Assembly: GCA_045633845.1 (NCBI GenBank)
Contig: JAZQZC010000016.1
Location: 1-21,439, forward strand
Reading direction: 5' to 3'
From: RGIG4708 sp045633845
GTDB taxonomy: Bacteria > Bacillota > Clostridia > UMGS1810
DNA: 21,439 nucleotides
The notes beneath the pieces were generated by a model. That model saw only the letters and a program-made list of their open reading frames with translations, was not told where the DNA came from and searched no databases. The translations under genes and the position numbers were made by a program. Shown one piece after another: positions 7,166 through 15,297 of this stretch (position 1 is the first letter of the stretch; every line of letters starts with the position of its first letter).

Positions 7166-7842
7166 TACTTGTAGTAGAAGATGAAAAACACATTTCGGAT
7201 GTACTCAAAATTAATCTTGAAAAAAACGGATATAAAGTAATTGTAGCCGCTGATGGCGAAGAAGCGGTTAACAAAACATTATCAGAAAATCCCGATCTCA
7301 TTTTGCTCGACGTAATGCTGCCTAAAATGGACGGCTTTTCTGTGTGCAGAAAAATCAGAGAAACACTTTCGACACCAATAATTATGCTTACTGCCCGCGA
7401 GGAAGAAGTTGACAAAGTGTTGGGTCTTGAGCTTGGCGCTGACGACTATATGACAAAACCATTCAGCCTCAGAGAGCTTATGGCAAGAGTTAAAGCAAAT
7501 CTTCGCAGAACTCAGCTCACTACAAAATCGGGTGACGAGGTTAAGGTGCTTGAATTTGGCGAGCTTGTAATTGATACCGAAAAATACGAAGTTAAAAAGC
7601 GCGGTGCTGTAATTGACCTGACTTTCAGAGAATTTGAGCTTTTAAAATTTTTGGCTAACAAAAAAGGCAAGATTTTTACTCGTGAAATACTTCTCAACAA
7701 AGTATGGGATTACGAATTTTACGGAGATGTAAGAACTGTTGATGTTACCATCCGCAGACTCCGTGAAAAAATTGAGGATAATCCGAGCCTGCCTGCATAT
7801 ATTATGACAAAACGCGGTGTGGGATATTATTTTGGAGCGTAA
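7153..7842 (+). CDS. walR: Two-component response regulator, WalR (YycF/VicR) type
   Basis: A 229-residue OmpR/PhoB-family regulator. The receiver domain (about 1-118) has VVEDE acidic residues, phospho-acceptor D53 in LLDVMLPKMDG, T81 in MLTA and K103 in TKPF. The winged-helix DNA-binding domain (about 130-228) ends with GDVRTVDVTIRRLREKIEDNPS and YIMTKRGVGYYF, close to the WalR recognition helix and wing. WalR controls cell-wall hydrolase and envelope genes and is essential in many Firmicutes. Assignment is strengthened by the downstream walK, walH and walI. The ATG is the only plausible canonical start, but its spacing from the Shine-Dalgarno is abnormal (see 7124-7165). It is 7 bases from walK. 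Confidence 0.92.
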   Translation: METLILVVEDEKHISDVLKINLEKNGYKVIVAADGEEAVNKTLSENPDLILLDVMLPKMDGFSVCRKIRETLSTPIIMLTAREEEVDKVLGLELGADDYMTKPFSLRELMARVKANLRRTQLTTKSGDEVKVLEFGELVIDTEKYEVKKRGAVIDLTFREFELLKFLANKKGKIFTREILLNKVWDYEFYGDVRTVDVTIRRLREKIEDNPSLPAYIMTKRGVGYYFGA

Positions 7843-7849
7843 TTAACTT

Positions 7850-9649
7850 ATGTTTAAAAGTATTCGATTTAAAATTGCATTGATGTTTGTAATGCTTACA
7901 TTGTTTATAATCATACTCATCGGAACATTTATGGTTAACAGTACAGATTCGTATTATCACAGCGAATTTAAGTCGCTTATGTCTGTTATACTTACCAATG
8001 ACTATGTTGAACAATTGTCGGACGGCATAAACAACGAGCAAAGTGCAAAAAAAATATTTGACAATATATCAACGTATTCCGGTCAGATGGGTATTGACTC
8101 ATTCCGCAATTTCTATATTCTTGACGGCAAAAGCGGCAAAGCCATTGCTCAGCTTTCGACTAACGAGAGCCTTGCACAGAGTCTTGATATATCCACAAAT
8201 ATAATTACCGCAATGAACGGGAAACGCGGTGTTGAGGTCAATTCTGCACTGCCTTATATGGATTATGCGGTACCTGTTTTTGACCAAAGCAATGTTAAAT
8301 ATATTATTTATATAAGAGATACCAAAGAGGAAACCAACAGTATTGTTGAAAACATATTTTCAATAATGCTGGAGTCTTTGTTGCTCGGACTTGCAATATC
8401 GGTTTTGTTTTCGATACTTTTGTCAAAAACAATTCTTGCGCCAATCGAAACACTTACAACAAAATCAAAAAGAATAGCCTCAGGTGATTTTGAATCAAAA
8501 ATCGAGGTGTCCGGCAATGACGAAATTGCAAGGCTTACACAAACCTTCAACACAATGGCGGAGGAGCTGAAAACCACGCTCAATGCTATTCAGAGCGAAA
8601 AAGAAAAAGTAGAGACCATACTTTTGTATATGACCGACGGCGTAGTAGCATTTGACACGGACGGATGTGTTATACACATTAACCCGGCTGCAAAATCACT
8701 ATTAAATATACCTGTTGGTGAGCAGCCTTCTTTTACTGATATGTTTGAAGGCTGTGACATTACTGTAGGACAAGTGTCGTGCCTCGGACATTACGAAAAC
8801 ATTGAACGAAAAATGACAATCAATCAAAAAGAACTTAGCATATATTTTGCACCATTTAAAAGCAACAAAAAGCTCAGTGGTCTTATTGCAATAATTCAGG
8901 ATATTACGGAGCAGCAACGTCTCGAAAAATCGCGAAGAGAATTTGTTGCAAATGTTTCACACGAGCTTCGAACTCCGCTTACCACAGTTAAAAGCTACAC
9001 AGAAACACTTATAGAGCTTTCCAATGACAATGATTGCGATCAAGGTACTCTTGTGACATTTCTTAATACAATTAACAACGAGACAGATCGTATGACACGT
9101 CTTGTAAAAGATTTGCTGCTTTTGTCGCGTCTTGATTACGGAATATCAGATTTCAACAAAGAGTATTTTTCTATGTCTGACCTGATTACCGACATAGTGT
9201 CACGTCTTAAAATACAATCGCAGGAAAAACACCAGACAATTGCCTATGAGCCTACAAATCAGCTTCCTCTTTATTATGGCAACATTGACAGATTTGAACA
9301 GGTAATTACCAATATAATTACAAACGCAATCAAATATACCCCAAGCGGCGGTGCAGTGACAATATCAACAATGTATGTATTTGACTCCATTGTAATTAAA
9401 GTAAAGGACACAGGCATAGGTATATCCGAAGAAAACCTAAAGCACATATTTGAGAGATTTTACCGTGTTGACAAAGCACGCTCCAGAGAAATGGGCGGAA
9501 CCGGTCTTGGACTTGCCATCGCAAAAGAAATTGTAGAAGCTCACAACGGTACAATTTCCATAAAGAGTATACCGGAATATGGCACTGATGTTATGATTAA
9601 ATTGCCTGTAAATGACGATAACAGTGAATTTTTGTCGGAAAACGAGTAA
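7850..9649 (+). CDS. walK: Sensor histidine kinase, WalK (YycG/VicK) type
   Basis: A 599-residue membrane kinase, the expected partner of WalR. Order: TM1 (about 9-28), extracytoplasmic sensor domain (about 29-170), TM2 (about 171-194), HAMP (about 195-246, with TFNTMAEEL), PAS domain (about 253-355, YMTDGVVAFDTDG) and HisKA. HisKA has phospho-accepting His371 in FVANVSHELRTPL. The HATPase domain has N box NAIKYTP, G1 DTGIGIS, F box IFERFYRVD and G2 GGTGLGLAIAKEI. Length and domain order match WalK (about 600 residues). The extracellular part is a candidate for sensing cell-wall fragments or lipid II, as proposed in other Firmicutes. Co-transcribed with walR. Confidence 0.92.
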   Translation: MFKSIRFKIALMFVMLTLFIIILIGTFMVNSTDSYYHSEFKSLMSVILTNDYVEQLSDGINNEQSAKKIFDNISTYSGQMGIDSFRNFYILDGKSGKAIAQLSTNESLAQSLDISTNIITAMNGKRGVEVNSALPYMDYAVPVFDQSNVKYIIYIRDTKEETNSIVENIFSIMLESLLLGLAISVLFSILLSKTILAPIETLTTKSKRIASGDFESKIEVSGNDEIARLTQTFNTMAEELKTTLNAIQSEKEKVETILLYMTDGVVAFDTDGCVIHINPAAKSLLNIPVGEQPSFTDMFEGCDITVGQVSCLGHYENIERKMTINQKELSIYFAPFKSNKKLSGLIAIIQDITEQQRLEKSRREFVANVSHELRTPLTTVKSYTETLIELSNDNDCDQGTLVTFLNTINNETDRMTRLVKDLLLLSRLDYGISDFNKEYFSMSDLITDIVSRLKIQSQEKHQTIAYEPTNQLPLYYGNIDRFEQVITNIITNAIKYTPSGGAVTISTMYVFDSIVIKVKDTGIGISEENLKHIFERFYRVDKARSREMGGTGLGLAIAKEIVEAHNGTISIKSIPEYGTDVMIKLPVNDDNSEFLSENE

Positions 9650-9673
9650 TATGTTAGGCTATTTTAAACTGTA

Positions 9674-9690
9674 TGTAATATGGTTGTAAT
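9674..9690 (+). promoter_or_regulatory. Perfect WalR binding box
   Basis: TGTAAT (9674-9679), five bases, TGTAAT (9685-9690). This matches the published WalR consensus TGTWAH-N5-TGTWAH at every defined position. The second half-site overlaps the -35 of the promoter at 9684-9712, a placement suited to activation by a response regulator of the OmpR family. I found no second full match in the other intergenic regions of this window. Confidence 0.75.
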
Positions 9691-9712
9691 ATTGATAAAG
9701 TATAATGATAAT
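9684..9712 (+). promoter_or_regulatory. Internal promoter for the small secreted protein and walHI
   Basis: TTGTAA (9684-9689), 17-base spacer, GATAAT (9707-9712). A TATAAT at 9701-9706 is an alternative -10 but has no -35 at suitable distance. Lying between walK and the next gene, it would give WalR-dependent expression of the distal part of the operon. Confidence 0.55.
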
Positions 9713-9741
9713 ACAAAATCAATGATTGTGAGGTGTTGGCT

Positions 9742-10251
9742 ATGAAAAAATCGAATATAGTATTTTCAATAATTATGTGCATCCTTGTTGTCTCGGCTCC
9801 ACTTGCTTGTTTTGCTGATACACAAGACTCCTCTGTTGTATATACAACATCTTCGGAAGGTTCACTTCCTGCTACATACAGTGGTAATGTTGATGATATA
9901 ATTTCACTCAAAAATCCACAGCTTCTTGTTTCATCAACTACTACAAAATCTTATGTTGTATCTGCAGTTGCTCAGACTGGTTCTGTTGTTTCTATGTATG
10001 CACTCAACAGCGAGAGCGGAAAATATGACAAAATGTACACAGATGATGGTGTGCTTATGCAGTCTACAATCGGTGCAAGTGGTTTGTATGCACAATCTGT
10101 TAACTTAAACAACGGCAAAAACAGTTTTATGATTGTTGCATCCAAAGGTTCAAATACCGAAGTAGTTAAATTTGAAATCACTCTTAATCAGGGCATTATA
10201 GCAAAAATACTTAATATTGGCTCTGATTTATCTCAATTATTCAGCAGATAA
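9742..10251 (+). CDS. Unrecognised small secreted protein in the wal operon
   Basis: I place the start at the ATG at 9742, 6 bases after GAGGTG; GTG and TTG codons just upstream overlap that site. The 169-residue product begins with a signal peptide (MKKSNIVF, hydrophobic core, probable cleavage after CFA before DTQDSS). A cysteine in PLAC does not form a good lipobox, so a lipoprotein is unlikely. The rest is Ser/Thr/Val-rich, beta-strand-like and without large hydrophobic stretches. It includes KSYVVSAVAQTGSVVSMYAL and VNLNNGKNSFMIVASKGSNTEVVKFEITL, reminiscent of an Ig-like or cadherin-like beta-sandwich. No catalytic motif is visible. It sits between walK and walH, where Bacillus has nothing, and has its own WalR-box promoter. 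I do not recognise the family. An extracellular accessory or sensor-domain ligand of WalK is a guess. Confidence 0.8.
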   Translation: MKKSNIVFSIIMCILVVSAPLACFADTQDSSVVYTTSSEGSLPATYSGNVDDIISLKNPQLLVSSTTTKSYVVSAVAQTGSVVSMYALNSESGKYDKMYTDDGVLMQSTIGASGLYAQSVNLNNGKNSFMIVASKGSNTEVVKFEITLNQGIIAKILNIGSDLSQLFSR

Positions 10252-10269
10252 TTTAGCGGAGCGGATTTT

Positions 10270-11667
10270 ATGATTAAAGAACGTATTAAAACTTGCTTGC
10301 TCGTTATTTTGGTAGCGAGCAGTATTGTTCTTACAGTTGATATGTGGTTTAATGAAAAATTATGGCCGGACGGCTATAATTTTTTTTCTCATATAACGAA
10401 TTTTACAAAATTAAACAACAAATCTTATTACCTGTCTAAAGAAAATATTTCAAATCCGGAAAAAATAATTGTAAACAACTTTGAAACCCGCAATTTATAC
10501 ACTCACACCTCAAAAGAATTTACCGAAATAATCAATCCTATATTGTCCGTCATAAAACAAAGTATCTCTTGTGCAGAATTCAACGAAGCAGATGATGCTG
10601 ACTGGAATACTGCTCTTACTCTGGGCTCGGTATATATTTCGTACCCTGTTGCATATGACACAACACTGCTATGCAAAATTCTTGATGTTGCGCCATTAAA
10701 CGCAAAAACAAAATCTATTAAGGAATTTATAATTGTGCCGTCAACAATTCAAAACAGTTCTACGGTTTCGGTGTATACCAAGGATTATACTTCCAAAAAG
10801 GTGTATAACACAGTGATTACTGCGGATGCTGAGTTGATTAACAAAATTATAAGCACGTACTCCGTTGATTCGCTGAATTTACTACCCTATTCTTTTGAGT
10901 TAAAATTTGATGAAAATGAAGATTTAAATGTAGAGCAAAAGGTTGTTATCGATCCAACTGTTACCTTAAGCCTTAATACGTCAAATTTAGCGATACTTAA
11001 ATCAACAAACTATTTAAATGACATATATTATGACAATGAGCTTTCCAAAAGGCTGTTAAATTCCTTTGGTTACAATACCACAAACACAAAAGGAAGCCAT
11101 GTTGATAACAACAACACTGCAATATATGTTGAAAACTTTTCGACATTAAAAATTTATGATAATGGATTGGTTGTGTACAAATCCATAGATTCTTCAAAAG
11201 GTATATCCCTTACAAATTCTTCAAATTTCACCTTGTATGACAACTTTATTGCCTGTATTGAATTTGTAAATAATTTGTGGGACAACACCTTGCCAAGCGA
11301 GCCTTTAAATATAAATCTTACTTCTGATATTGTTGCAAATTCTGATGGTAAAAGCTTTAAGGTTACAATGGACTATTACGTAAACGGAAATCTTGTTGTT
11401 TGCTCGGATGACTATCACGGAATTGAAATAACAGTAGAAAACGGAAAAATTGTTGAGTACAAACAATTGTTTAACAAATTTTATTCAACCGATGAATATG
11501 TGACCAATGGCTCCTCGATAGATGCAATTGATAGGTTGTTTGCAGACAAAACAGTAGAAAACGGCTCTATTTCTGAGCTCGACATCGTATACACAAAAGA
11601 GAACAATTACTGGATGCCTGCCTGGGCAGCAAAGCTTAACGGAAATAACAAAATAATTAATCGGTGA
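10270..11667 (+). CDS. walH: WalH (YycH)-like regulator of WalK
   Basis: A 465-residue protein with a single N-terminal membrane anchor (about 8-24) followed by LTVDMWF, matching the N-terminal pattern of YycH (anchor, then LT..LW). The remainder is extracytoplasmic, without cysteine-rich or catalytic motifs, and its length is close to Bacillus WalH (about 455). In Bacillus, WalH and WalI form a complex with WalK at the membrane and tune its activity; in Staphylococcus they activate it. Position after walRK and directly before walI supports the call more than sequence identity, which seems low. GGAG precedes the ATG by 8 bases; the gap to walI is 6 bases. Confidence 0.75.
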   Translation: MIKERIKTCLLVILVASSIVLTVDMWFNEKLWPDGYNFFSHITNFTKLNNKSYYLSKENISNPEKIIVNNFETRNLYTHTSKEFTEIINPILSVIKQSISCAEFNEADDADWNTALTLGSVYISYPVAYDTTLLCKILDVAPLNAKTKSIKEFIIVPSTIQNSSTVSVYTKDYTSKKVYNTVITADAELINKIISTYSVDSLNLLPYSFELKFDENEDLNVEQKVVIDPTVTLSLNTSNLAILKSTNYLNDIYYDNELSKRLLNSFGYNTTNTKGSHVDNNNTAIYVENFSTLKIYDNGLVVYKSIDSSKGISLTNSSNFTLYDNFIACIEFVNNLWDNTLPSEPLNINLTSDIVANSDGKSFKVTMDYYVNGNLVVCSDDYHGIEITVENGKIVEYKQLFNKFYSTDEYVTNGSSIDAIDRLFADKTVENGSISELDIVYTKENNYWMPAWAAKLNGNNKIINR

Positions 11668-11673
11668 TAAATT

Positions 11674-12423
11674 ATGAACTGGAAAAACATTAAAACATTT
11701 TTGATATTTATGTTTTTGGCTGTAAACATTTTTTTGATAAGCCTTTCTGTAAATATGCACAATGCAAGCAAGCTTACTGACAAAAACATCGGTGAAACAT
11801 TGCTTTTGCTCGAAAATAACAATATTATAATTGATGAACAAATTATTCCGCGGAATGCGTTTTCAAATAATCCAATTCATCTAACTGATATATATTTTTC
11901 GGAATTGATTGCCGAGCAAAATATTTACCGTGATGCTGAAGATGTTGTTATTACATTTAATTTTGATACAGACAAAGAAGCTAAAACAGAATACATAATA
12001 TTGCAGGCATTAAAAAAATATGGTTTTGATACAAGTAATATTAATATTAAATATGTTAATAACAATTATGTAATCACCTCAAATTTCAACGAAATCCCTA
12101 TATTTAACAATTTTATGACCGCTACCAAGGAAAACGACAAAATAACTTTGCGAGGCAGCTGGTATATTGCAAAGGATTCATATATGTGGCAGCAAACATC
12201 TCCATCGTATGCAACAAGTGCATTAATAAACTTTATATCCTGTCCATACAGAAACACACAAATAACATCGGTGATTACAAATATAGAATATGGTTACTAC
12301 GCACAATCTGAAAATATGACTCAAAACATAAAAACAATATCATCTTCACCTTGTTACAGATTGACAACCGATGATGGTATGATGTATTATTATAGTGTTA
12401 ATGAAGGTAAATTTGTTAAATAA
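11674..12423 (+). CDS. walI: WalI (YycI)-like regulator of WalK
   Basis: A 249-residue protein beginning MNWKNIKTFLIFMFLAVNIFL, the typical YycI N terminus (MDW, basic residues, one transmembrane helix with N-F-L). Residues from about 27 on are predicted extracytoplasmic and carry repeated YycI/YycH-like beta-alpha units. Family members have about 260-280 residues, so this one is slightly short but appears complete. It would pair with WalH to control WalK. Start: GGTGAT overlapping the walH stop. The usual next genes walJ and htrA do not follow; ybaB does, 20 bases later. Confidence 0.78.
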   Translation: MNWKNIKTFLIFMFLAVNIFLISLSVNMHNASKLTDKNIGETLLLLENNNIIIDEQIIPRNAFSNNPIHLTDIYFSELIAEQNIYRDAEDVVITFNFDTDKEAKTEYIILQALKKYGFDTSNINIKYVNNNYVITSNFNEIPIFNNFMTATKENDKITLRGSWYIAKDSYMWQQTSPSYATSALINFISCPYRNTQITSVITNIEYGYYAQSENMTQNIKTISSSPCYRLTTDDGMMYYYSVNEGKFVK

Positions 12424-12443
12424 AACTTTGGAGGAGTACTAAT

Positions 12444-12794
12444 ATGGCAAAAAACAAATTCCCTATGGGTGGCATGGGCATGGGCGGCAATATGAATAAT
12501 ATGATCAAACAGGCTCAAAAAATGCAGCAGGAAATGATGAAAATGCAGGACGAAATAGAATCAACAGAATTTGAATCTACTGCAGGCGGTGGTGTAATAT
12601 CGGTTAAAATGTCAGGTACAAAGCAATTACTTGATGTAACAATCAAGCCCGAAGCAGTTGACCCCGATGATGTTGAAATGCTTCAGGACCTCATTATTAC
12701 GGCAGTAAATGATGCAATGAAAAAAGTTGATGAAGCCAACAACAGCAAAATGAGCAAGTTGACTGGCGGAATGAATATTCCCGGCTTGTTTTAA
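12444..12794 (+). CDS. ybaB: YbaB/EbfC family nucleoid-associated protein
   Basis: A 116-residue DNA-binding protein. A Gly/Met-rich N terminus (MGGMGMGGNMNNM) leads into a helix (IKQAQKMQQEMMKMQDEIE), then STEFESTAGGGVISVKMSGTKQLLDVTIKPEAV and LQDLIITAVNDAMKKVDE, the classic YbaB core. Homologues form dimers that coat DNA and influence gene expression. ybaB normally lies between dnaX and recR; here neither is present, and it follows walI by 20 bases, after GGAGGAGT. It is therefore probably the last gene of the wal transcript. A strong terminator follows. Confidence 0.93.
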   Translation: MAKNKFPMGGMGMGGNMNNMIKQAQKMQQEMMKMQDEIESTEFESTAGGGVISVKMSGTKQLLDVTIKPEAVDPDDVEMLQDLIITAVNDAMKKVDEANNSKMSKLTGGMNIPGLF

Positions 12795-12798
12795 TTAG

Positions 12799-12827
12799 AA
12801 AATCCACTTCAAACCGAAGTGGATTTT
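12799..12827. terminator. Bidirectional terminator at the meeting point of the two gene blocks
   Basis: A 12-bp stem (AAAATCCACTTC/GAAGTGGATTTT) with a 5-base loop, followed by T6 on the plus strand and by AAAA/TTTT symmetry on the minus strand. It ends the wal-ybaB block and, from the other side, the cysK operon. Confidence 0.85.
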
Positions 12828-12830
12828 TTG

Positions 12831-13760
12831 TTACTCAAACAATTGTGTAGATAAATATCTGTCACCTGTATCGGGAAGTATTACCACAATATTTTTGCCT
12901 TTGTTTTGCTCAAGCTTTGCATATCTAATTGCAGCAAACAATGCCGCGCCCGAGGATATACCAACCAGTATGCCTTGCGTACGTGCAAATTCCCGCGCAG
13001 TATTCATAGCATCCTCGTCCGATACTGCAAATACTTCATCATAAATTTTAGTATCAAGCACCTTGGGAACAAAGCCTGCACCAATGCCCTGAATTTTGTG
13101 CGGTCCTGCTTTTTTACCCGATAAAACTGCAGAAGCTGCCGGTTCAACGGCAATTATTTTAATACAACTGTTTTTTTCTTTGAGATACCTGCCTGTTCCG
13201 GATATTGTGCCTCCTGTACCAACACAGGATACAAAAATATCAACTTTCCCATCTATATCCTCATAAATTTCGGGTCCGGTTGTAGCGTAATGTGCGTCAG
13301 GATTTGATTTGTTTACAAACTGACCTGCAATAATGCTTCCGGAGGTTTGCTTTGAAAGCTCCTCTGCCTTGTTTATCGCTCCGGTCATACCAAGCTTGCC
13401 ATCTGTCAGCACAAGCTCAGCACCATACGCCTGCACTATTTTTCTTCTTTCTACTGACATTGTGTCAGGCATAACAATAATTGTTTTCAATCCTCTCATT
13501 GCAGCTACGGCAGCAAGTCCAATACCCGTATTTCCGCTTGTAGGCTCAATAATTACGCTATCCTGCGTCAAGGTTCCTTTTTTAATTGCATCATCAAGCA
13601 TATGTCTGGCAACTCTGTCCTTTACAGAACCACCAGGATTAAAACATTCCATTTTTGCATAAATTTTTGCATTTAAATTATATTTACTTTCAAACGCACA
13701 TAATTCAAGAATTGGAGTGTTACCTATCAGCTGGTCGGCAGATTTATATATTTTAGCCAT
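12831..13760 (-). CDS. cysK: Cysteine synthase A (O-acetylserine sulfhydrylase)
   Basis: A PLP enzyme making cysteine from O-acetylserine and sulfide in the cytoplasm. The start at 13760 (MAKIYKSADQLIGNTP) gives 309 residues, the usual length; an ATG five codons earlier overlaps the ribosome binding site GGGAGAGAG. Visible motifs: PLP lysine K47 in NPGGSVKDR, substrate loop EPTSGNTGIG, phosphate-binding GTGGTISGTG, and C-terminal GISSGAA. It is 1 base downstream of the FAD dehydrogenase stop, so it is translated within that operon, not with cysE. No T-box or S-box-like leader is seen directly upstream. Confidence 0.96.
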   Translation of the reverse strand: MAKIYKSADQLIGNTPILELCAFESKYNLNAKIYAKMECFNPGGSVKDRVARHMLDDAIKKGTLTQDSVIIEPTSGNTGIGLAAVAAMRGLKTIIVMPDTMSVERRKIVQAYGAELVLTDGKLGMTGAINKAEELSKQTSGSIIAGQFVNKSNPDAHYATTGPEIYEDIDGKVDIFVSCVGTGGTISGTGRYLKEKNSCIKIIAVEPAASAVLSGKKAGPHKIQGIGAGFVPKVLDTKIYDEVFAVSDEDAMNTAREFARTQGILVGISSGAALFAAIRYAKLEQNKGKNIVVILPDTGDRYLSTQLFE

Positions 13761-13761
13761 A

Positions 13762-15285
13762 CTACTCTCTCCCATTGTTATTAATTAATGCAAGTGCACA
13801 TTTAATTCCGTCTACTGCAGCAGACATTATGCCGCCTGCATACCCTGCGCCTTCACCTGACGGATACAACCCGCTAATATTGCTTTGACAGGTTTCATCC
13901 CTTACAATACGAATTGGGGACGAACTACGCGTTTCGGGTCCTGTGAGAAGTGCATCATTATCATTAAAGCATTTAAGCTTTTTTGCAAATTCAGGTATAG
14001 CCTCTGTCATACTATTTACAATATAATCAGGAAATAAATTTCTTAAATTAGAAAATGTAATTCCGGGCTTAAATGTAGGTTTTACTTTTCCAAATTCATT
14101 ACTGATTTTGTTTTTTAAAAAATCGCCGAGCAACTGGCAAGGTGCCTTATAGTTACAACCGCCTAATTCAAATGCTTTTTGCTCAAGTCGTCGTTGAAAA
14201 TACATTCCATCCAAAGGGTTTTTTCCAAAATCATCGGGTGTTACACTTACCAAAAAAGCACTGTTTGCATTAATGCCATCTCTGGCATGATAGCTCATAC
14301 CATTTGTAACAACACTGTTTTCTTCGGAAGCAGCATTTACAACAACTCCTCCAGGACACATACAAAATGTATATACCCCTCTGCCGCTCTTTGTGTGATA
14401 GCTGAGCTTATAATCTGCTGCGCCGAGATTTTCATTACCGGCAAGCTTTCCGTATTGACAAACGTCAACATCGCTTTGCAGATGCTCAATCCTCACACCA
14501 ACAGAGAATGCTTTTGGAATCATATCAATTCCTTTATTATACAGCATCTCAAATGTATCTCTTGCGCTATGTCCTAATGCAAGTATTATATTGTCGGTTG
14601 CAAACTCTTTGCCCGCAACTGCTTTAACAACTTTGTTATCTTCAATCAAAATATCGGTAAGCTGTTTCTCAAAAAGCACTTCACCACCAAGTTCATTAAT
14701 TCTATTTCTTAAATTTTTAACTATTTTAACAAGATTATCTGTGCCCAGGTGAGGCTTTGACAGATACAAAATTTCTTCATCGGCGCCACATTCAACAAAT
14801 GTATAAAGCACTTCCTTGCACAACGGATTAGAAATTTGTGTAGTTAATTTGCCATCCGAAAATGTACCTGCTCCCCCTTCGCCAAATTGAACATTAGACT
14901 CAGGATTAAAAGCGCCATTGTTCCATAAGTCATTTACATCTTTAATTCTGTCGTCCACACACTTGCCTCGCTCAAGCAAAATCGGTCTTGCTCCCGCCTT
15001 TGCAAGAATGTACGCAGCAAAAAGCCCACAAGGACCACTGCCAACTACAACAGGTCGTTTGCTGAGGTTGCATTTGGGTATATCAAGTCTGCTTACAAGC
15101 GACAAATGCTCGTGTTTCTTGCACACTTCTACATTATATACAAAAAACACATTATTAAACCTTGCATCAACAGATTTTTTTATTATACGAACCTTGTGTG
15201 GTCTGAACCCGCACTTTTTGTATATAGCAGTATTTAAGTCATTATCTGTGTGATCGACAGGTAATTTAATACCATTTATTATCAT
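13762..15285 (-). CDS. COG2509-type FAD-dependent dehydrogenase
   Basis: A 507-residue flavoprotein. The start at 15285 is 6 bases after AGGAG; an ATG two codons upstream touches the ribosome binding site. An N-terminal domain (about 1-75, MIINGIKLPVDHTD... KVRIIKKSVDAR) precedes a Rossmann FAD-binding motif (VVVGSGPCGLFAAYILAKAGARPILLERG, about 78-107). Further blocks are QFGEGGAGTFSDGKLTT, ILALGHSARDTFEML, FSVGVRIEH, TFCMCPGGVVVNA and a C-terminal YPSGEGAGYAGGI that closes the FAD site. These define the large uncharacterised FAD-dependent dehydrogenase group common in Clostridia. The substrate is unknown. It lies 12 bases after the baiN-like gene and 1 base before cysK. Confidence 0.88.
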   Translation of the reverse strand: MIINGIKLPVDHTDNDLNTAIYKKCGFRPHKVRIIKKSVDARFNNVFFVYNVEVCKKHEHLSLVSRLDIPKCNLSKRPVVVGSGPCGLFAAYILAKAGARPILLERGKCVDDRIKDVNDLWNNGAFNPESNVQFGEGGAGTFSDGKLTTQISNPLCKEVLYTFVECGADEEILYLSKPHLGTDNLVKIVKNLRNRINELGGEVLFEKQLTDILIEDNKVVKAVAGKEFATDNIILALGHSARDTFEMLYNKGIDMIPKAFSVGVRIEHLQSDVDVCQYGKLAGNENLGAADYKLSYHTKSGRGVYTFCMCPGGVVVNAASEENSVVTNGMSYHARDGINANSAFLVSVTPDDFGKNPLDGMYFQRRLEQKAFELGGCNYKAPCQLLGDFLKNKISNEFGKVKPTFKPGITFSNLRNLFPDYIVNSMTEAIPEFAKKLKCFNDNDALLTGPETRSSSPIRIVRDETCQSNISGLYPSGEGAGYAGGIMSAAVDGIKCALALINNNGRE

Positions 15286-15297
15286 AATCATCTCCTG

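Noticed and set aside
7122..7184. A 20-codon frame from ATG 7122 upstream of walR
   Set aside because: Its ATG has no Shine-Dalgarno in front and the strong GGAGGTGA lies within the frame, so translation from it is unlikely.
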